Source of the DNA: Phyllostachys edulis
Lineage: Eukaryota; Streptophyta; Magnoliopsida; Poales; Poaceae
Assembly (NCBI GenBank): GCA_036346405.1
Contig: CM070559.1
Location: forward strand, 35,935,889 to 35,999,888
Reading direction: 5' to 3'
DNA: 64,000 nt
The stretch's first letter is position 1; each line of letters begins with the position of its first letter. Made by a program: the position numbers and the translations under genes. Of the stretch, positions 44,857 through 56,445 are shown one piece after another. The notes under the pieces were generated by a model. It saw only the letters and a program-made list of their open reading frames with translations, searched no databases and was not told the origin of the DNA.

Positions 44857-47550
44857 AACTACGACAGCCACTGCATAGGCAACCTAACGGTGACTTCTTC
44901 TTCTTCAGCCTTCTCGGGCGCCTGGTGTTCTTCCTCAGCGCCGTAATCTGCTGCTGTCTGGTGGTGCATGGCTCTCGGGTTGGGATGGGATATTTTTCCA
45001 GTACATGCATCGCCTGAGGATGGCTTATTCTCTTTTATTTTTCCAGTGGTCCATGACCAAAACGGCGACCACTTGTATACATGAAAGAAGATATGCTTGC
45101 ATACGATTGAGTTTTATTCCTTTTAGAACTCTAGTTGTATACAATTGATTCCATTAGACATTATGTCCTTACGTAACATTTTTTTCGTACGCGTCTGTAC
45201 TCTATATAGCTTGTGAACAACCGTGAGGATTTCTAATTCTAAAAGAAAAACATCGTGAGGATTCCTCTAGTTTGGATACTTACCAAATAATTGTTGAAAA
45301 ACCGCGTCAGGCTTCTCCACCTCTCTTTCTCTTAAGGCTTGCCTCCTCTCCTTTCTGAACACCGAATAAATCAGTGAGTTCCCCTTTTTGTGTGTTTCTT
45401 CTTCTCCGATTGAAATTCGGTTTTGGCCTTAGGAGCTGCTTCGCCATGGTGGCTCGACGCCGTCGGTGGTGAGGTATGGACCCCCCCTCCATGTACATCC
45501 CGTTGGTTCCCCTTCTTGTGCCCTATCCTCTGTCGGTTGGTCGGTCTTGCGCATCTCACCGGTTCCCCTTCTTGCGCCCTATCCTCTGTTAGTTGGTTGG
45601 TGTGGAACCTGGCACTTGTGCAACTTGGAGGATTGATCCGATCGGCTTTGGTTGATCTTGGGCTGGAAGAAACTTTCGGTTCTGGTGCTTGGTGCTCCTT
45701 GGTGCATTCGGACGGTGCATCTCATTGGTAATTCTTGTGCGGTATTATTCCCGGTACCTCGACTTCACGCTTGGTGTGTCCCGAATTGTGAAGAACGGCA
45801 TTGTATCTCCGATGATCATGTCCTCTCACCACGGCACAGCGGGGCAATTGGCTTTCTGAGTCAGCGCATTCGCGTGCCTTGCCCAGTTTACTATTCGGTG
45901 GCTTTGAGTGTCATCTGCATCGTAAGTATCGCTGTTTTCCACTTTTCACATCACTTTGCATATGTGTTGTTCTAATATAAATCTTAAATTGTGATTGATT
46001 TGTTTGTAACTAGCACAGGGAGATATTGCTTAGTGAAACTGTAGGCTCAGATTAATGCTCGATGAGGAGTTGTGGTCATTGTGATAATTGAATACGACAA
46101 TTGGATATAAATTGGTCTTGAGCTAGAAGTTAATTTGTTGTTTCTCTATTGTGTCATGCTATTCATGCTCGTCTGGTCACTTTGTTTCATTCGATTGATG
46201 TTGTCTAGTCACTTTGTTCCATTCTGGTGGTAGTTTCTGCTTCCTGTGTTTCACTCTGATTATTTTTAAGTTACTATTTCCATTCCAGTCAATTGAAATA
46301 TTGTATTGATAGGTTCAATTGCATATGTATAGTGAATTCTCAACTGATGTGTTGCATTAAAGTGATTGATTAGACAAAGCAAGATTCATTTAAAGCTTAA
46401 AGCCTAATTTATTTCAGTGTGATTGTAATATTTAATTTGTGATAGAATATTGGCCCAAGTGGCGAGGAGGCCAGGATTACACCTTGAGTAGCCCGACATC
46501 TGAGAGTAATAAACAATAATCTAAATCTGAGCATTATGCTGATTTCTTTTGTTGTTAAGATCTATCTTTTAAGCATTTTATCATGTTCAATTGATATGAA
46601 GATATTGCATGCTTATATGATATTTATGTCATTTAAATGCTGCTGGAGTTATGCTTTAATTATCGTAATTTATGCTAGAATTAATTCTGAATATTTACTA
46701 AACCCTTTAATTTTACAACAATAATGGCATCCAAATCCTTCTATGGTACGTGAGATATTATACTAATCTGGCTGAATTCTATACGTGCACTTTTAAAAAA
46801 AAAATAAAGCTTGAAAAAAATATACACCATAATAATTTAGACCTACCATGATCGACGGTATAAATCTTCTCCTTTTCCACTAATTAACGTGAGAATTCCT
46901 GCCCTTGAGAGTAAACGTGGTGACTTCTTTTTCTATTTTATCAATAAAATAATAGATAGATAGATACTAGCATTTACAAACATCAGAACAAATCTGAGTA
47001 ATTTATGTACTGTGTCAGCATTCAGCAAAATAAAATTATGTACCATCTAATTGGGGCAGCGCCACTGTACACGTTTCCTTAATTATTTCGCTGGGATCTT
47101 CCATTGTTTGTCAATGATAGTTAGCAAATTCTGCAGTTGTTTTATTTTGGGGGGTGGGGGCACATTTTGTAGCTGACTTTTTTTTGTTTTGTGTTGTGGT
47201 GTTCTCATGATGTAGCTGTGTCATCCACGTAGATAAGGAGGAGGATAGCTGCTGCCGTTTAGAATTAGGAGCGTTCATACTGCCGGCATCGGCGTATTGT
47301 TGCTGGTGACCGGTGAGGCCTCGTTGTCAGGGTGGGAAAGAGGAGCAAACGGCAGCCTCTCGTTCATGTACGTGGCGAAGTTGTGACGCTACCACTCGCC
47401 TGTGAATGAGACGTGCCAAGGAAAGCAACACAGAGCCAACTTACGTACGTTGAGATAGATTGAAAGAGAGAGGACAAAAGGTTCTTGTGATATCTGAGTT
47501 CACTCCGCATCCTAGAGAGCCAATGATTAAATGTGCCCGGCCAACCAGTT
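44857..47550. other. Intergenic DNA, no recognised gene
   Basis: The first 90 bases look like exon sequence (see 37038-37318). The rest is mostly AT-rich. A patch at 45300-45900 has moderately GC-rich exon-like composition and a direct repeat containing ggttccccttcttg(t/c)gccctatcctctgt (45503 and 45561). It could be an untranslated exon or decayed gene. No motif, tRNA or transposon end is visible. Confidence 0.4.
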
Positions 47551-47559
47551 TTTTATTAT

Positions 47560-47737
47560 GAGTAAAGTATACTGTGCATCTCTAAACCTGTTTGGTTGGG
47601 TCACTTGGGTCTTCTATCTATAGAACTGCACAATTAGATACATAAACTTGTTTATGTGTGTCATTAGATGTCCCAAAGTGAGTTTGTTTGGTTTGACCGT
47701 TGATGTGTCACGTTTACCAATGCCAGCCGCACTCCCC
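47560..47737 (+). repeat. Left TIR of long-TIR MULE
   Basis: Inverted counterpart of 54217-54389, with scattered mismatches and small indels. Confidence 0.8.
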
Positions 47738-48449
47738 CATCACCTTCTTCGACGCCACCTAGCTCTTCACCGGCCCCATTCGCCAACACCCTCACCCACC
47801 TCGGCCCCCCTCACACGCCCTTCCTCTACTCCCACTCTTCCTCTACTCCTACTCCCACGGCGACTCCCTCGCCTTCCTCCTCGTCGAGTTCGGCTGTCCC
47901 GACGATTTTGACCACTTCGTCACCCGGTCATCAAGGGACCTGTGCAAGATGTGCCCACTCATGCAATAGCTGTCGCCATCAGGCCTAGGGACGACGGTGC
48001 CTTCGTGATCGCCCATCCCTCGCTCCTATAAAAGGCCTTCCCAGATGAGCTCTAGCAGTCCACACCACTCCACCATCTCCCTCGTTTCCTCCCTTCCATC
48101 GCTCATACTCAAGCACTCCACACCACTCCATCTCCCTTGTTTCCTCCCTTCCATCGCTCGTACAACAATTTGGCCGCAATGCCTTCTCCTTCCTCTACCT
48201 AGGTTGCGCCCTCGCCGATGCGAACCGCCGCCTTGGTTAGGAAATTCACAATTCCTTGCACTTACCGCATCCTCACCATCACCTTAACCCTTTCCCCTCA
48301 ACAATTCTAGCTATGCATCGCTAGAGCGCCGCTGCCACAGACATCCTCCTCCGCCACCTCGGGCCATCGCTGCCAGCCATCTTTGGTATGTCTCTGTCCC
48401 CATTTTCTCAACAAAAAAAATGGACTTCTCTTAGCCTCCTCGTACTTAC
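47738..48449 (+). pseudogene. Captured coding-like fragment in MULE
   Basis: A proline/serine-rich open stretch is followed, from about 47846, by a frame reading YSHGDSLAFLLVEFGCPDDF and then DHFVTRSSRDLCKMCPL before a stop. This has the look of a real protein piece, but I cannot name it. A TATA box, TATAAAA, lies at 48027-48033. A tandem near-duplicate follows (cactccaccatctccctcgtttcctcccttcc type, at about 48063 and 48121). Its position between long TIRs fits gene-fragment capture by a Pack-MULE. Confidence 0.45.
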
Positions 48450-50950
48450 TGTCGGGACCCAAAATGCAATTCTAAACCCTTTGTGTATAATGCACTAGTC
48501 CAGAATCACGCTAGTGCACACAGTGTCAACATAGATGAATATCGATCCACACAAGACGAATAACAGAATAAACGAGTAATTTGAATAACAAATAATTGTT
48601 GTGACCTTAAGGTCGAGTTTACACTTATTAAGCCTCGCAGGGCTGGTAATAATAAAATAAGCAGCAGCGGAATAAATAAACTACAGCGGGAACCCATCAA
48701 TTTGCCATAGGCAACCGACTGGGATCAAGACCTAGCGATCAGCACCTTCGTAGAACTCCTCCTCAAAAGCGGGCGAAGACTCCTCCACTTCTGTTGATTG
48801 ATTATAGCAGGCATGAGTACACAATCGTACTCGCAAGTCATACCACAAAATGCAATGTATACATGATGGCTTATTCTAAAGGAAATGACTTATATGGTTC
48901 TTTTGCATAAATGCAACATTTGCAATTGAATACGAATAATAGATGAAAACATAATTCAAAACAATTAGACAATATTAATTTATCAATGGTTTTCACAAAG
49001 AACACAAAGCCTAAACAAATTATTCACACAGCGATGACTTAGATCACATAACTCCCTTCCCAGTTGTTTTATGAAAATCTACTCATCGTGTGAAATCCCC
49101 GTGCATGTCCATGACCGCGGGCACGGCTATTCGAATAGATTATTTAACACTCTGCAGAGGATGTACATTTTACCCACGCGATATAACCAGTGTAGCTAGT
49201 ACTACTCATAACAAAACGTTTCGGAAACTTCATCTCAAACATTGACACTCCTGATGTGTTTTACCGATGACACTAACGCCCACACAGGAAATTAGCTCAT
49301 CGCACATCATTGGACCTGAAGACGGTGAACCGCTCATAAATATGAACCGCCACGGAGACAGAAACACACTTCCACCCTGACACAAAACCTAACCTACTTC
49401 CTGAGTAGTAAATGTCGAGACTCCATAACTTACTAAGTTAGGCCCGTTCCATCATGCATGTGGTTGTACGAAAGGCCCAGTTCAATGACACACAAAGTTA
49501 AGTCCTTAATTGACCAAGGCAAGACTCCCAATTTCTAACTAAGTAACCATTCTTTTCAAATCCCAAGCACTAAGCTCCACCATATCACAGAGTTTCCATC
49601 ACTTGCCTCAATCCAAATCCTTTCCCACCCTGTTGATTAAGTGCAACACATGCCATTAACGAGTAATAGCACACAGTGCACACAGTTTTATTACAAAATT
49701 CCATATTCACTTAGTCGAATTTATATTTGCAACTTACATAAAATGACGACTCGTGGCATGCCTAAGCAATCTACTCGTATCTAACCAACCCACGTTGGTG
49801 CTACGATAATACCAACTAAATAATAACCAATCTAGGGTGATAAAAGATCATGATATAACAATAGACAAGGTGGATATAAACAAATAGGATTAATAACTAA
49901 ACCCAAAAGCATTTAAATAATTACTTAAAGTAAATGCATTAATTTGAATCAAAGTAATTTTGAAAACTGGGTTCGATATGATCAAACGTACAACTTGCCT
50001 TGGAATAGATCCTGGTACTGGTCTTGGTTTTGGTGAACTCCTTCTTCTTCAAAATTTCCTGAAAAATCGACATCTACTCGCAAACGAAGCAAATAAATAA
50101 AATAGAGAGAAAACAAACTCCAAAAAAATCTGTAAAATAGAGCTCAAATTTAGATGAATTTAGAAATTTTAATGAGCTCAATCAGAGTTCGGATGAAGAA
50201 GATATGGCTTTTGGAAGTTCTAAATCTAAAGAAAAAGGCAAAAAGGGCTTTTTCTGGAATTTTCGAATTACTTTTCTATTGAAAAATCCGGAATATGACA
50301 TCAACATGATGTCATCACTAATTTTAAGAATTAAACAAATCCCGGAAATCAATTTGACAAGTGGGCCCTACATATCATAGACACAGTCCACTGTGAACTA
50401 GGTTTACCGAATAGATCTAGGGTTTGGATTTTAAACCGAGGCGTTGACGTGGTGGACACGTGTGCGCCACGTAGGACGACACGCAAGCTCAGGAGCTAAG
50501 GTGGGCACTGAGGTGGATGGCCATGTGGACTCAACGGTGACAAAGGCTCGGGTCCCAACGATCTCCGGCGAACAGTGGCTCCTCACCGGCGGTGAGTGGT
50601 ACCAACGTGTAGAGGATGCTATTGCGAACCTGTTGATGCGCTTACTGGTGGTTAGCTTCGACGGTGGTGGCCGGCAGCGAGGTTCAAGCGGAGAAGAAGC
50701 TTCGGGTTTTGTCGGACTTGAGCTCCGGCGATGTATTGGCGATGTGGAGAGGTTCTGGAGGTAGCCTGGGTGACAACGAAGATGATGGTGTGGTTGACGA
50801 TGCACAAGGCAGCAACATTGGCGGCACAATTCGAAAAACAAGAAGCTCGGTCGAAAACCCTAATCCTTGGATTGCTGCGGCGCTAGGGCTTTAGAGGTGC
50901 AGCGGCTTGGGGTTTGGGGATGAGAGCACAGATGCAATACTAGGGGTGCT

Positions 50951-50957
50951 ATTTATA
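50951..50957 (-). promoter_or_regulatory. TATA box of reverse solo LTR
   Basis: The minus strand reads gctctataaatagcacccc, a strong TATA box at a position comparable to the one in the other solo LTR. Confidence 0.6.
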
Positions 50958-50993
50958 GAGCTCGGGCGTGCCGGATTTGGAAACGTCCAAATC

Positions 50994-52967
50994 TATTGGA
51001 CCGAAAAGGTGACTTGAGGGGGGGTGAATAGGAGCACGATCTCTTTTTCACCTTGATCGAATTCAATACGATTTTCACTCAAAAGCTATAAAAGCTATGA
51101 AGATCAATATACAAGCACAGTGAAAGACTTGTATTGAATCCAATCAAAACCCCGAAGCAAATAGACCAAAAACATAAAAAAAAAACTCAAAACCTAAATG
51201 AGTTGGGCGGTCTGACCTCCAACTAGAAATCGGTCTGACCTCTCAATACATGGCGGTCAGACCTCCAGGCCAATGAACAGTGAAATCAGCCCGAAAACCA
51301 AAACTCAAATCGATCTAACTTTTGATCCGTAAGGCCAAACCTTACCAAATTTGAGACACACCTTCTCTAAGATATTGGGAACCTATTCCAATCAAGGATC
51401 ATGTAGATCCATGCCAAAGTTACTATCTTTTTTAGTTTGAACGAAGCGTGCTCAAAAACCGAGTCAAAATCGAAATATGATCTAAAGACTTGCTCGTGGG
51501 TGATTGATGATCAAGATGATCCTAGATGGGTTCCCACATATCACAGCAAGTTAGATCAAGGCAAGAAACCAAGCAAAAACTCGCGGATCAAAGAAAGACT
51601 CAAAATCACCAAATAAAGAGAAGGAAAGCAAATAGACTCATCTTGAGGAATCTTTCCTTGGATTGATTTTGATATGGTATTGGTTTACAGCCACTCCATC
51701 AAGGAGGACAAAGACTCAATACATGAGCACGAAATCAAATCTAACTCTCTAGAACCCTAACCTCTAACTATCATCTTCCTAAGCAAACTAGGGTTTCAAA
51801 ACAAATGAAATGGTTAAAAGGGGTGCAGCCACCTCCCTCCTCTATTTATAGTGGAGGCTTAGACCTTCTAGAAGCATTAACCCTAATGGGCTCCCGTTAA
51901 GGCCCACACACAAATGGGTTACACACGCACGTATTTTAAAGCGCCGTCTTCATCTCCTCTTGACTTAATCCGCTTCATCATGCGCCGTCTTGCGCCGCGG
52001 GTTGGCAAAAGGTCACCAAGGTGATATTTGGTAAAATTACCAAAATATCCCTTCTCGATCTTTTTGCAAAGACCGAGTCACATCTTCATGAAGCACTTCC
52101 ATGCTTCGCCATGTGTAGGTTGATCCAACGGCTCTCATTATGTCGGCAAGTCTCTCCCATCCGGCTCCCACCGAAACCACCATGGCACTTGCACCGACCC
52201 CCGCGCCGTTTGAACCAACCCGTCGCACCGAACTGCCCGTTCGGTCACCTTTGTCCCTTTTGCGCCATGCTTGACTTCATTGACCTCACCCGGCATCCCC
52301 GATCGTTCTGGACCTCAGCTCTCCAAGCTTAGTCCCGATCATCTTCGCCGTTGACAGTCATTGACCTCCAAGCAACCTGCACAATAATAGACAAAGAAAT
52401 CGATTCCGGAAACAAGTTCTTCACAACTTAACCCACGTTAGTCAAAACATGCATCATGCAACACATATGCACTGAAACCCATAAACTTTACCTAACCCAA
52501 CACTAATCGCCACTTTTGACCGATGAACAGAACAAAATCGGTTTGACCGCCACCCTTGGCCGGTCTAACCGCCCCCTGGCCGGTCTGACCGCCACCTATT
52601 GGTCGGTCTGACCGCCCAGCTAAGACTTAGCCAAAATTCCTTCCTGGAAATCCGAAACCTACTGGAATTTTCAAACCAATAGAATTTTTGCCTGGAAACT
52701 CTAAAAAATATGAGACCAAGTGTAGTGGAATCTCCTCTCTTGCCTACACCCTCTATTTTTGGCCCAGCTCCAAAACTCAAAATCACTTCAAGGCCGGTCT
52801 GACCGATTTCCAAGAGCCGATCTGGCCGCCACCTTGGCCGGTCAGACCGCCACTTGCCTAACAGTAGTTTGAACTTCGTCGAAAACGTGTGATTCGATAA
52901 ACCTTCAATGCCATTGCTAATTGTATCATCATTCTAAGATCATGAGCATATCCCCATGATATCCACA
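50994..52967 (-). mobile_element. Nested repeat of about 2 kb, copy 1
   Basis: The segment interrupts the solo LTR. It is flanked by a perfect aaatc duplication (50989-50993 and 52968-52972) if it starts tattggaccgaaaagg and ends gatatccaca. It contains a minus-strand TATA-like box (ctatttatag at 51842) and many ggtctgaccg words. It is related along its length to 54573-56445: shared words include gggtgaatagg, ccggctcccacc-like and ggaccaccatggcactt-like stretches. It lacks coding motifs and may be a solo LTR of another family. Confidence 0.6.
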
Positions 52968-53775
52968 AAATCGTGATCTTTTCGGACTCGGTGGTTATTA
53001 GGGATAGAAATCGATTCAGGATAAGATTTTAGCAGATAAAGAAGCGGGGGGATAAGAGATTGAGTTTGGTGTGATTTTTCAGGATCTTTTAGTTGAAGAT
53101 TCGATCTTGTCGGATGGAGCTTGAAGATGTGGCAATGGCGGACGAAATGGCTCAGCGCACTGAGGACGAAGGTGAGAGGTGGAAGGAGGACCTGACGTGT
53201 GGGCCCCAAACGTCAGCGAGGGATCGTGGGCGTGCACAATCAGACCGGAGCGAAAGGCCATGCGGGCCCACCGGTCAGCGAGAAAGGAGGCGCTCGCGCG
53301 TTCGAACTAGAGTGAAAGGAAAAGCCAAGCGGGCTGGGCTGAACTAAAGAGTAAATGGGCCGAAGGAATAGGATTTCGGCCCAAAGCTAAATCTGAGATT
53401 TTAAATACATTTTCTATTTTAAAGATAGTAGTAAATCCAAAAAGACAATTAGAAAATAGCAAATGAACTCTAAAAAATTCTAGAAAAAATCTAGAAAATA
53501 TATCCAAGCACATAGAATCCGAATAAAATAGCTTTGACAATTGTTGATGTTGACTTTAATCATGCTAAATTGTTTTGATACTGAAAGTCCATATTAAGCT
53601 TGTTTTAAAAAAAATCAAATAAAATCTTGTGGGTGAAATTTTCCAACTACTAACTAATCAAAGGATTTTTAAAGCTCAGAAAATTGGGATGTTACACTCA
53701 CCCACCTCTTCCCTGGTCGATTTCCCACTGTCGTCGTCCTCCATGGTCATCGCCTCCACTACTGTCGTTGGCGGC

Positions 53776-54080
53776 TAGACCTGTTCAAACGCCGGCCGGG
53801 TAGGAGCTTGGCCGGGCTTGAAAAGCCCACCAAAAATTCTCAGCCCAAGCCCTACCACCCAAAAAATCAATTTCAAGACAAAAGTATTACTTTAATCATT
53901 TTTGGAATAAAAAACTAATATTTTAATTCATTTACAGCATTAAATAAATAGATTTATGCTTTTTTAATTGTTTTTAATGTGATTTCGGGCCAGGCCGGGC
54001 TTCCTTCGGGCCGAAACTGCGGTCCCAAGCCCGGCCCGGACATGGTCGGGCTCGAGCCGGGCCGCCCGTGAACAGGTCTA
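53776..54080. mobile_element. Non-autonomous hAT, 305 bp
   Basis: A perfect 8-bp duplication, ttggcggc (53768-53775 and 54081-54088), flanks inverted ends tagacctgttca and tgaacaggtcta. The interior has gggccgggc words in both orientations, typical of small hAT elements in grasses. Confidence 0.95.
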
Positions 54081-54216
54081 TTGGCGGCCATCCTCGCCAC
54101 CGGCAACCACTCCCCTAAACTCCCTACACCACCCTCTTCCTCTCTCGAGCCTCACCGTTGGACTCGCTTCGACGCGGGCGGGAAGAAGGACACGGCCACA
54201 ACCCTCTACTATGCAC

Positions 54217-54389
54217 GCCACGCTATTACTAGTCAACGTGACACGTCAGCGGTCAAACCCAGCAAACTCACTTTGAGACCTCTAGTGACACATTTAAACA
54301 AATTTTGGTATCTGATTGTGTAGTTCCATAGATGGGTGACCTAAGTGACCCAACCAGACAAGTTTAGGGACCCACAGTATACTTTACTC
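54217..54389 (-). repeat. Right TIR of long-TIR MULE
   Basis: Inverted counterpart of 47560-47737; it ends cagtatactttactc. Confidence 0.8.
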
Positions 54390-54572
54390 TTTTATTTTTA
54401 TTTTTGAGAACATCAGTTGCTTGTTGAAATTGTCAAAGGTGGTGGTATGCTAGAGAAGTGCTTCAATGCTCTTCAAAAAGCGAAAGAGAGAAATTTGAGG
54501 GTCTAATTTACAATCACCCGCTCCACTACTGAGTTTTCGATTATATGTAAAGAGGAGGAAGTGGCACTGTTT

Positions 54573-56445
54573 TGCACCGAAATAGCGACTAGAGGAGGTG
54601 AATAGGTGCCACCTCTTTTTTATCTATGGTATTTAGCTTTCTTTTTTGCTCTAATAGCAATGAAAGCTACGAAGATCAAAACCACAAGATCACAACGGAA
54701 GTCTTGTGTTGAAATCGAGAAATCCCAAGCTTACACAGCCTCTGTTGGTTTGACCGCCAGCTGAAAATCAGCATCCCGAAGTGTCCACAAATCGACCTAA
54801 CTTTTAATTATGTGATCCAAATCTCTTGAGATTCCAGACAAAACTCAACAAGAAGGTCAGAAACATATTCCAATGGAAGATTGAGACAGTCATCACAAAG
54901 GTTCCATGAATTTCTTAATTGAGGGTAAGAAGGCTCAAAACCGGAGGAAAACCTAAACTTGATCTAAAGGCTTGCTTGTGGCTAGAAGATAGTCTAGATG
55001 ACGTTAGATCAGATCTCACAAGTCCTAGCAAACTAGATCACAGCAAGGGACAAAAGCAAAATCCCAAAATCACCAGAGAGACAGAGAGAGCAATAACAAG
55101 AAAGAACTCATCTTAAGACAAACTTCCTTGGATTGATTAGAGGGATTGTAGGTTTACAACCACTCCACCATAGAGGACAAAAGCTCACTCATGAGCACAC
55201 AATCTCACAATACATCTCTCTTGAACCCTAGCCTCCTCTATTTTCTCTACTTTCTCTAAATTTTGAATTAGGGTTTACAAGGCTTGGATTGTGCAAATCC
55301 TGCACCAACCCTTATATAGTAGAAGCCAAGTCTAAAGAGAAAACCTTATCGAGCACCCGTTAAGCCAACAGACAAACGAGTCTACACTCACGTACGTTTT
55401 TCAAAACGGATGACGATCCGAGTCTTCTGAATCCGTCTCTTCGTGATCTTCTTCTTCTCTTAACCTAAATTGCATCTCCTTTGCGCCGTCTTGCGTCGTG
55501 GTTTCTCCAAGGTCACCAACTGGTATTTTGGCAAAGATACCAAAATACCGCTTCTCGATCCTTCTCCATGACCGAGTCCAATCAACGTGAAGCAATTCTA
55601 TGCTTCGTCACGCGTAGGTTCATCAAAGGCTTTCCACATGCCGGCAAGTCTTTCTTATCCGTCTCCCACCGGAACCACCATGGCACTTGGCCCTAAGCCA
55701 CTTGATGCAACCCGTTGCACTGAACTTTTGGTTCGATCGTTCATGTCCATATTGCGCCATACTTGATTCCAACCACTTCACCCGACATCCTCAATCGTTC
55801 TGGACCTCAGCTCTCTAAGTTTGGTCCCGATCATCTTCATCGTTGACCGTAGTTGACTCCAAGCGTCCATGCACAACAATTGACCAAGAAATCGATTCTA
55901 GGCATAAGTTTCTCACAACTTAACCCACGTTAGCCGAAACATACATCATGCAACACCTATGTACTAAATCTCATGACTTTGTCCAAATCCCCAAAGTTTA
56001 GCACACTCACTTTGCATGAACTCCACCTAGCCAATGGACCGCCAACCCCGATAACAAAGGACCGCCAACCTCGATAATAGGAGATCGATCAGACCGCCCA
56101 ACAGTATAACTACCAACAAACGGCCGATCAGTATGCTTCCTAATTCCAAAAAACACCTATCTTTGGATTTTTCGGCAAAACATTATCTAGTTTCGCAGCC
56201 AATCTCCATTTTCAATGGAACCTAGTGCAAACATACCATCAAACACTCCCACACTGTTTGGTGCACAATCCTCAAAAGCTCACAACGTCGGCCTCAGTCA
56301 GACCGCCCTACAAGGCCGGTCAGACCGCCTCCAGCCTGATAGCAAATCCGACAATTTGCTAAAACTGAGGATTTCTCCCCAAACACCTCGACACCGATGC
56401 TAATTATTTAACACTAAGATTAGGATCATACACATGATCTCCACA
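54573..56445 (-). repeat. Dispersed repeat of about 2 kb, copy 2
   Basis: It starts tgcaccgaaatagcgactagagg, ends gatctccaca and matches 50994-52967 in the same orientation and order with many differences. A minus-strand TATA-like box occurs at about 55312 (cttatatag). No clean target duplication was found. No gag, pol or transposase motifs are present. Confidence 0.65.

Larger units (their letters stand above)
48450..53696 (-). mobile_element. Reverse-oriented solo LTR, gypsy-like, with nested insertion
   Basis: On the minus strand it begins TGTAACATCCCAATTTTC (53696) and ends GGGTCCCGACA (48450). Flanks cttac (48445-48449) and ctcac (53697-53701) match at 4 of 5 bases. Landmarks seen in the solo LTR at 4211-8173 recur here in reverse (for example ctattcgaatag and actctgcagagg near 49130-49160). 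A TATA box (TATAAAT, minus) lies at 50951-50957. No gag or pol is present. Excluding the nested repeat at 50994-52967, the LTR is about 3.3 kb. Confidence 0.8.
47560..54389. mobile_element. Long-TIR MULE carrying nested insertions
   Basis: Ends gagtaaagtatactg (47560) and the reverse complement at 54389 start inverted repeats of about 170-180 bp. Shared words include ggttgggtcactt, aaagtgagtttg and tttgaccg(t/c)tga(t/c)gtgtcacgtt. Flanks ttttattat (47551-47559) and ttttatttt (54390-54398) match at 8 of 9 bases, as expected of an old MULE TSD. Without the solo LTR (48450-53696) and the hAT (53776-54080), the original element was about 1.3 kb with no transposase, so it was non-autonomous. Its interior has coding-like DNA (Pack-MULE candidate). 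Confidence 0.8.

Noticed and set aside
45423..45975. Possible coding exons
   Set aside because: Open frames of about 100 codons show no conserved motif and change frame at the internal direct repeat. Evidence is too weak for a gene call.
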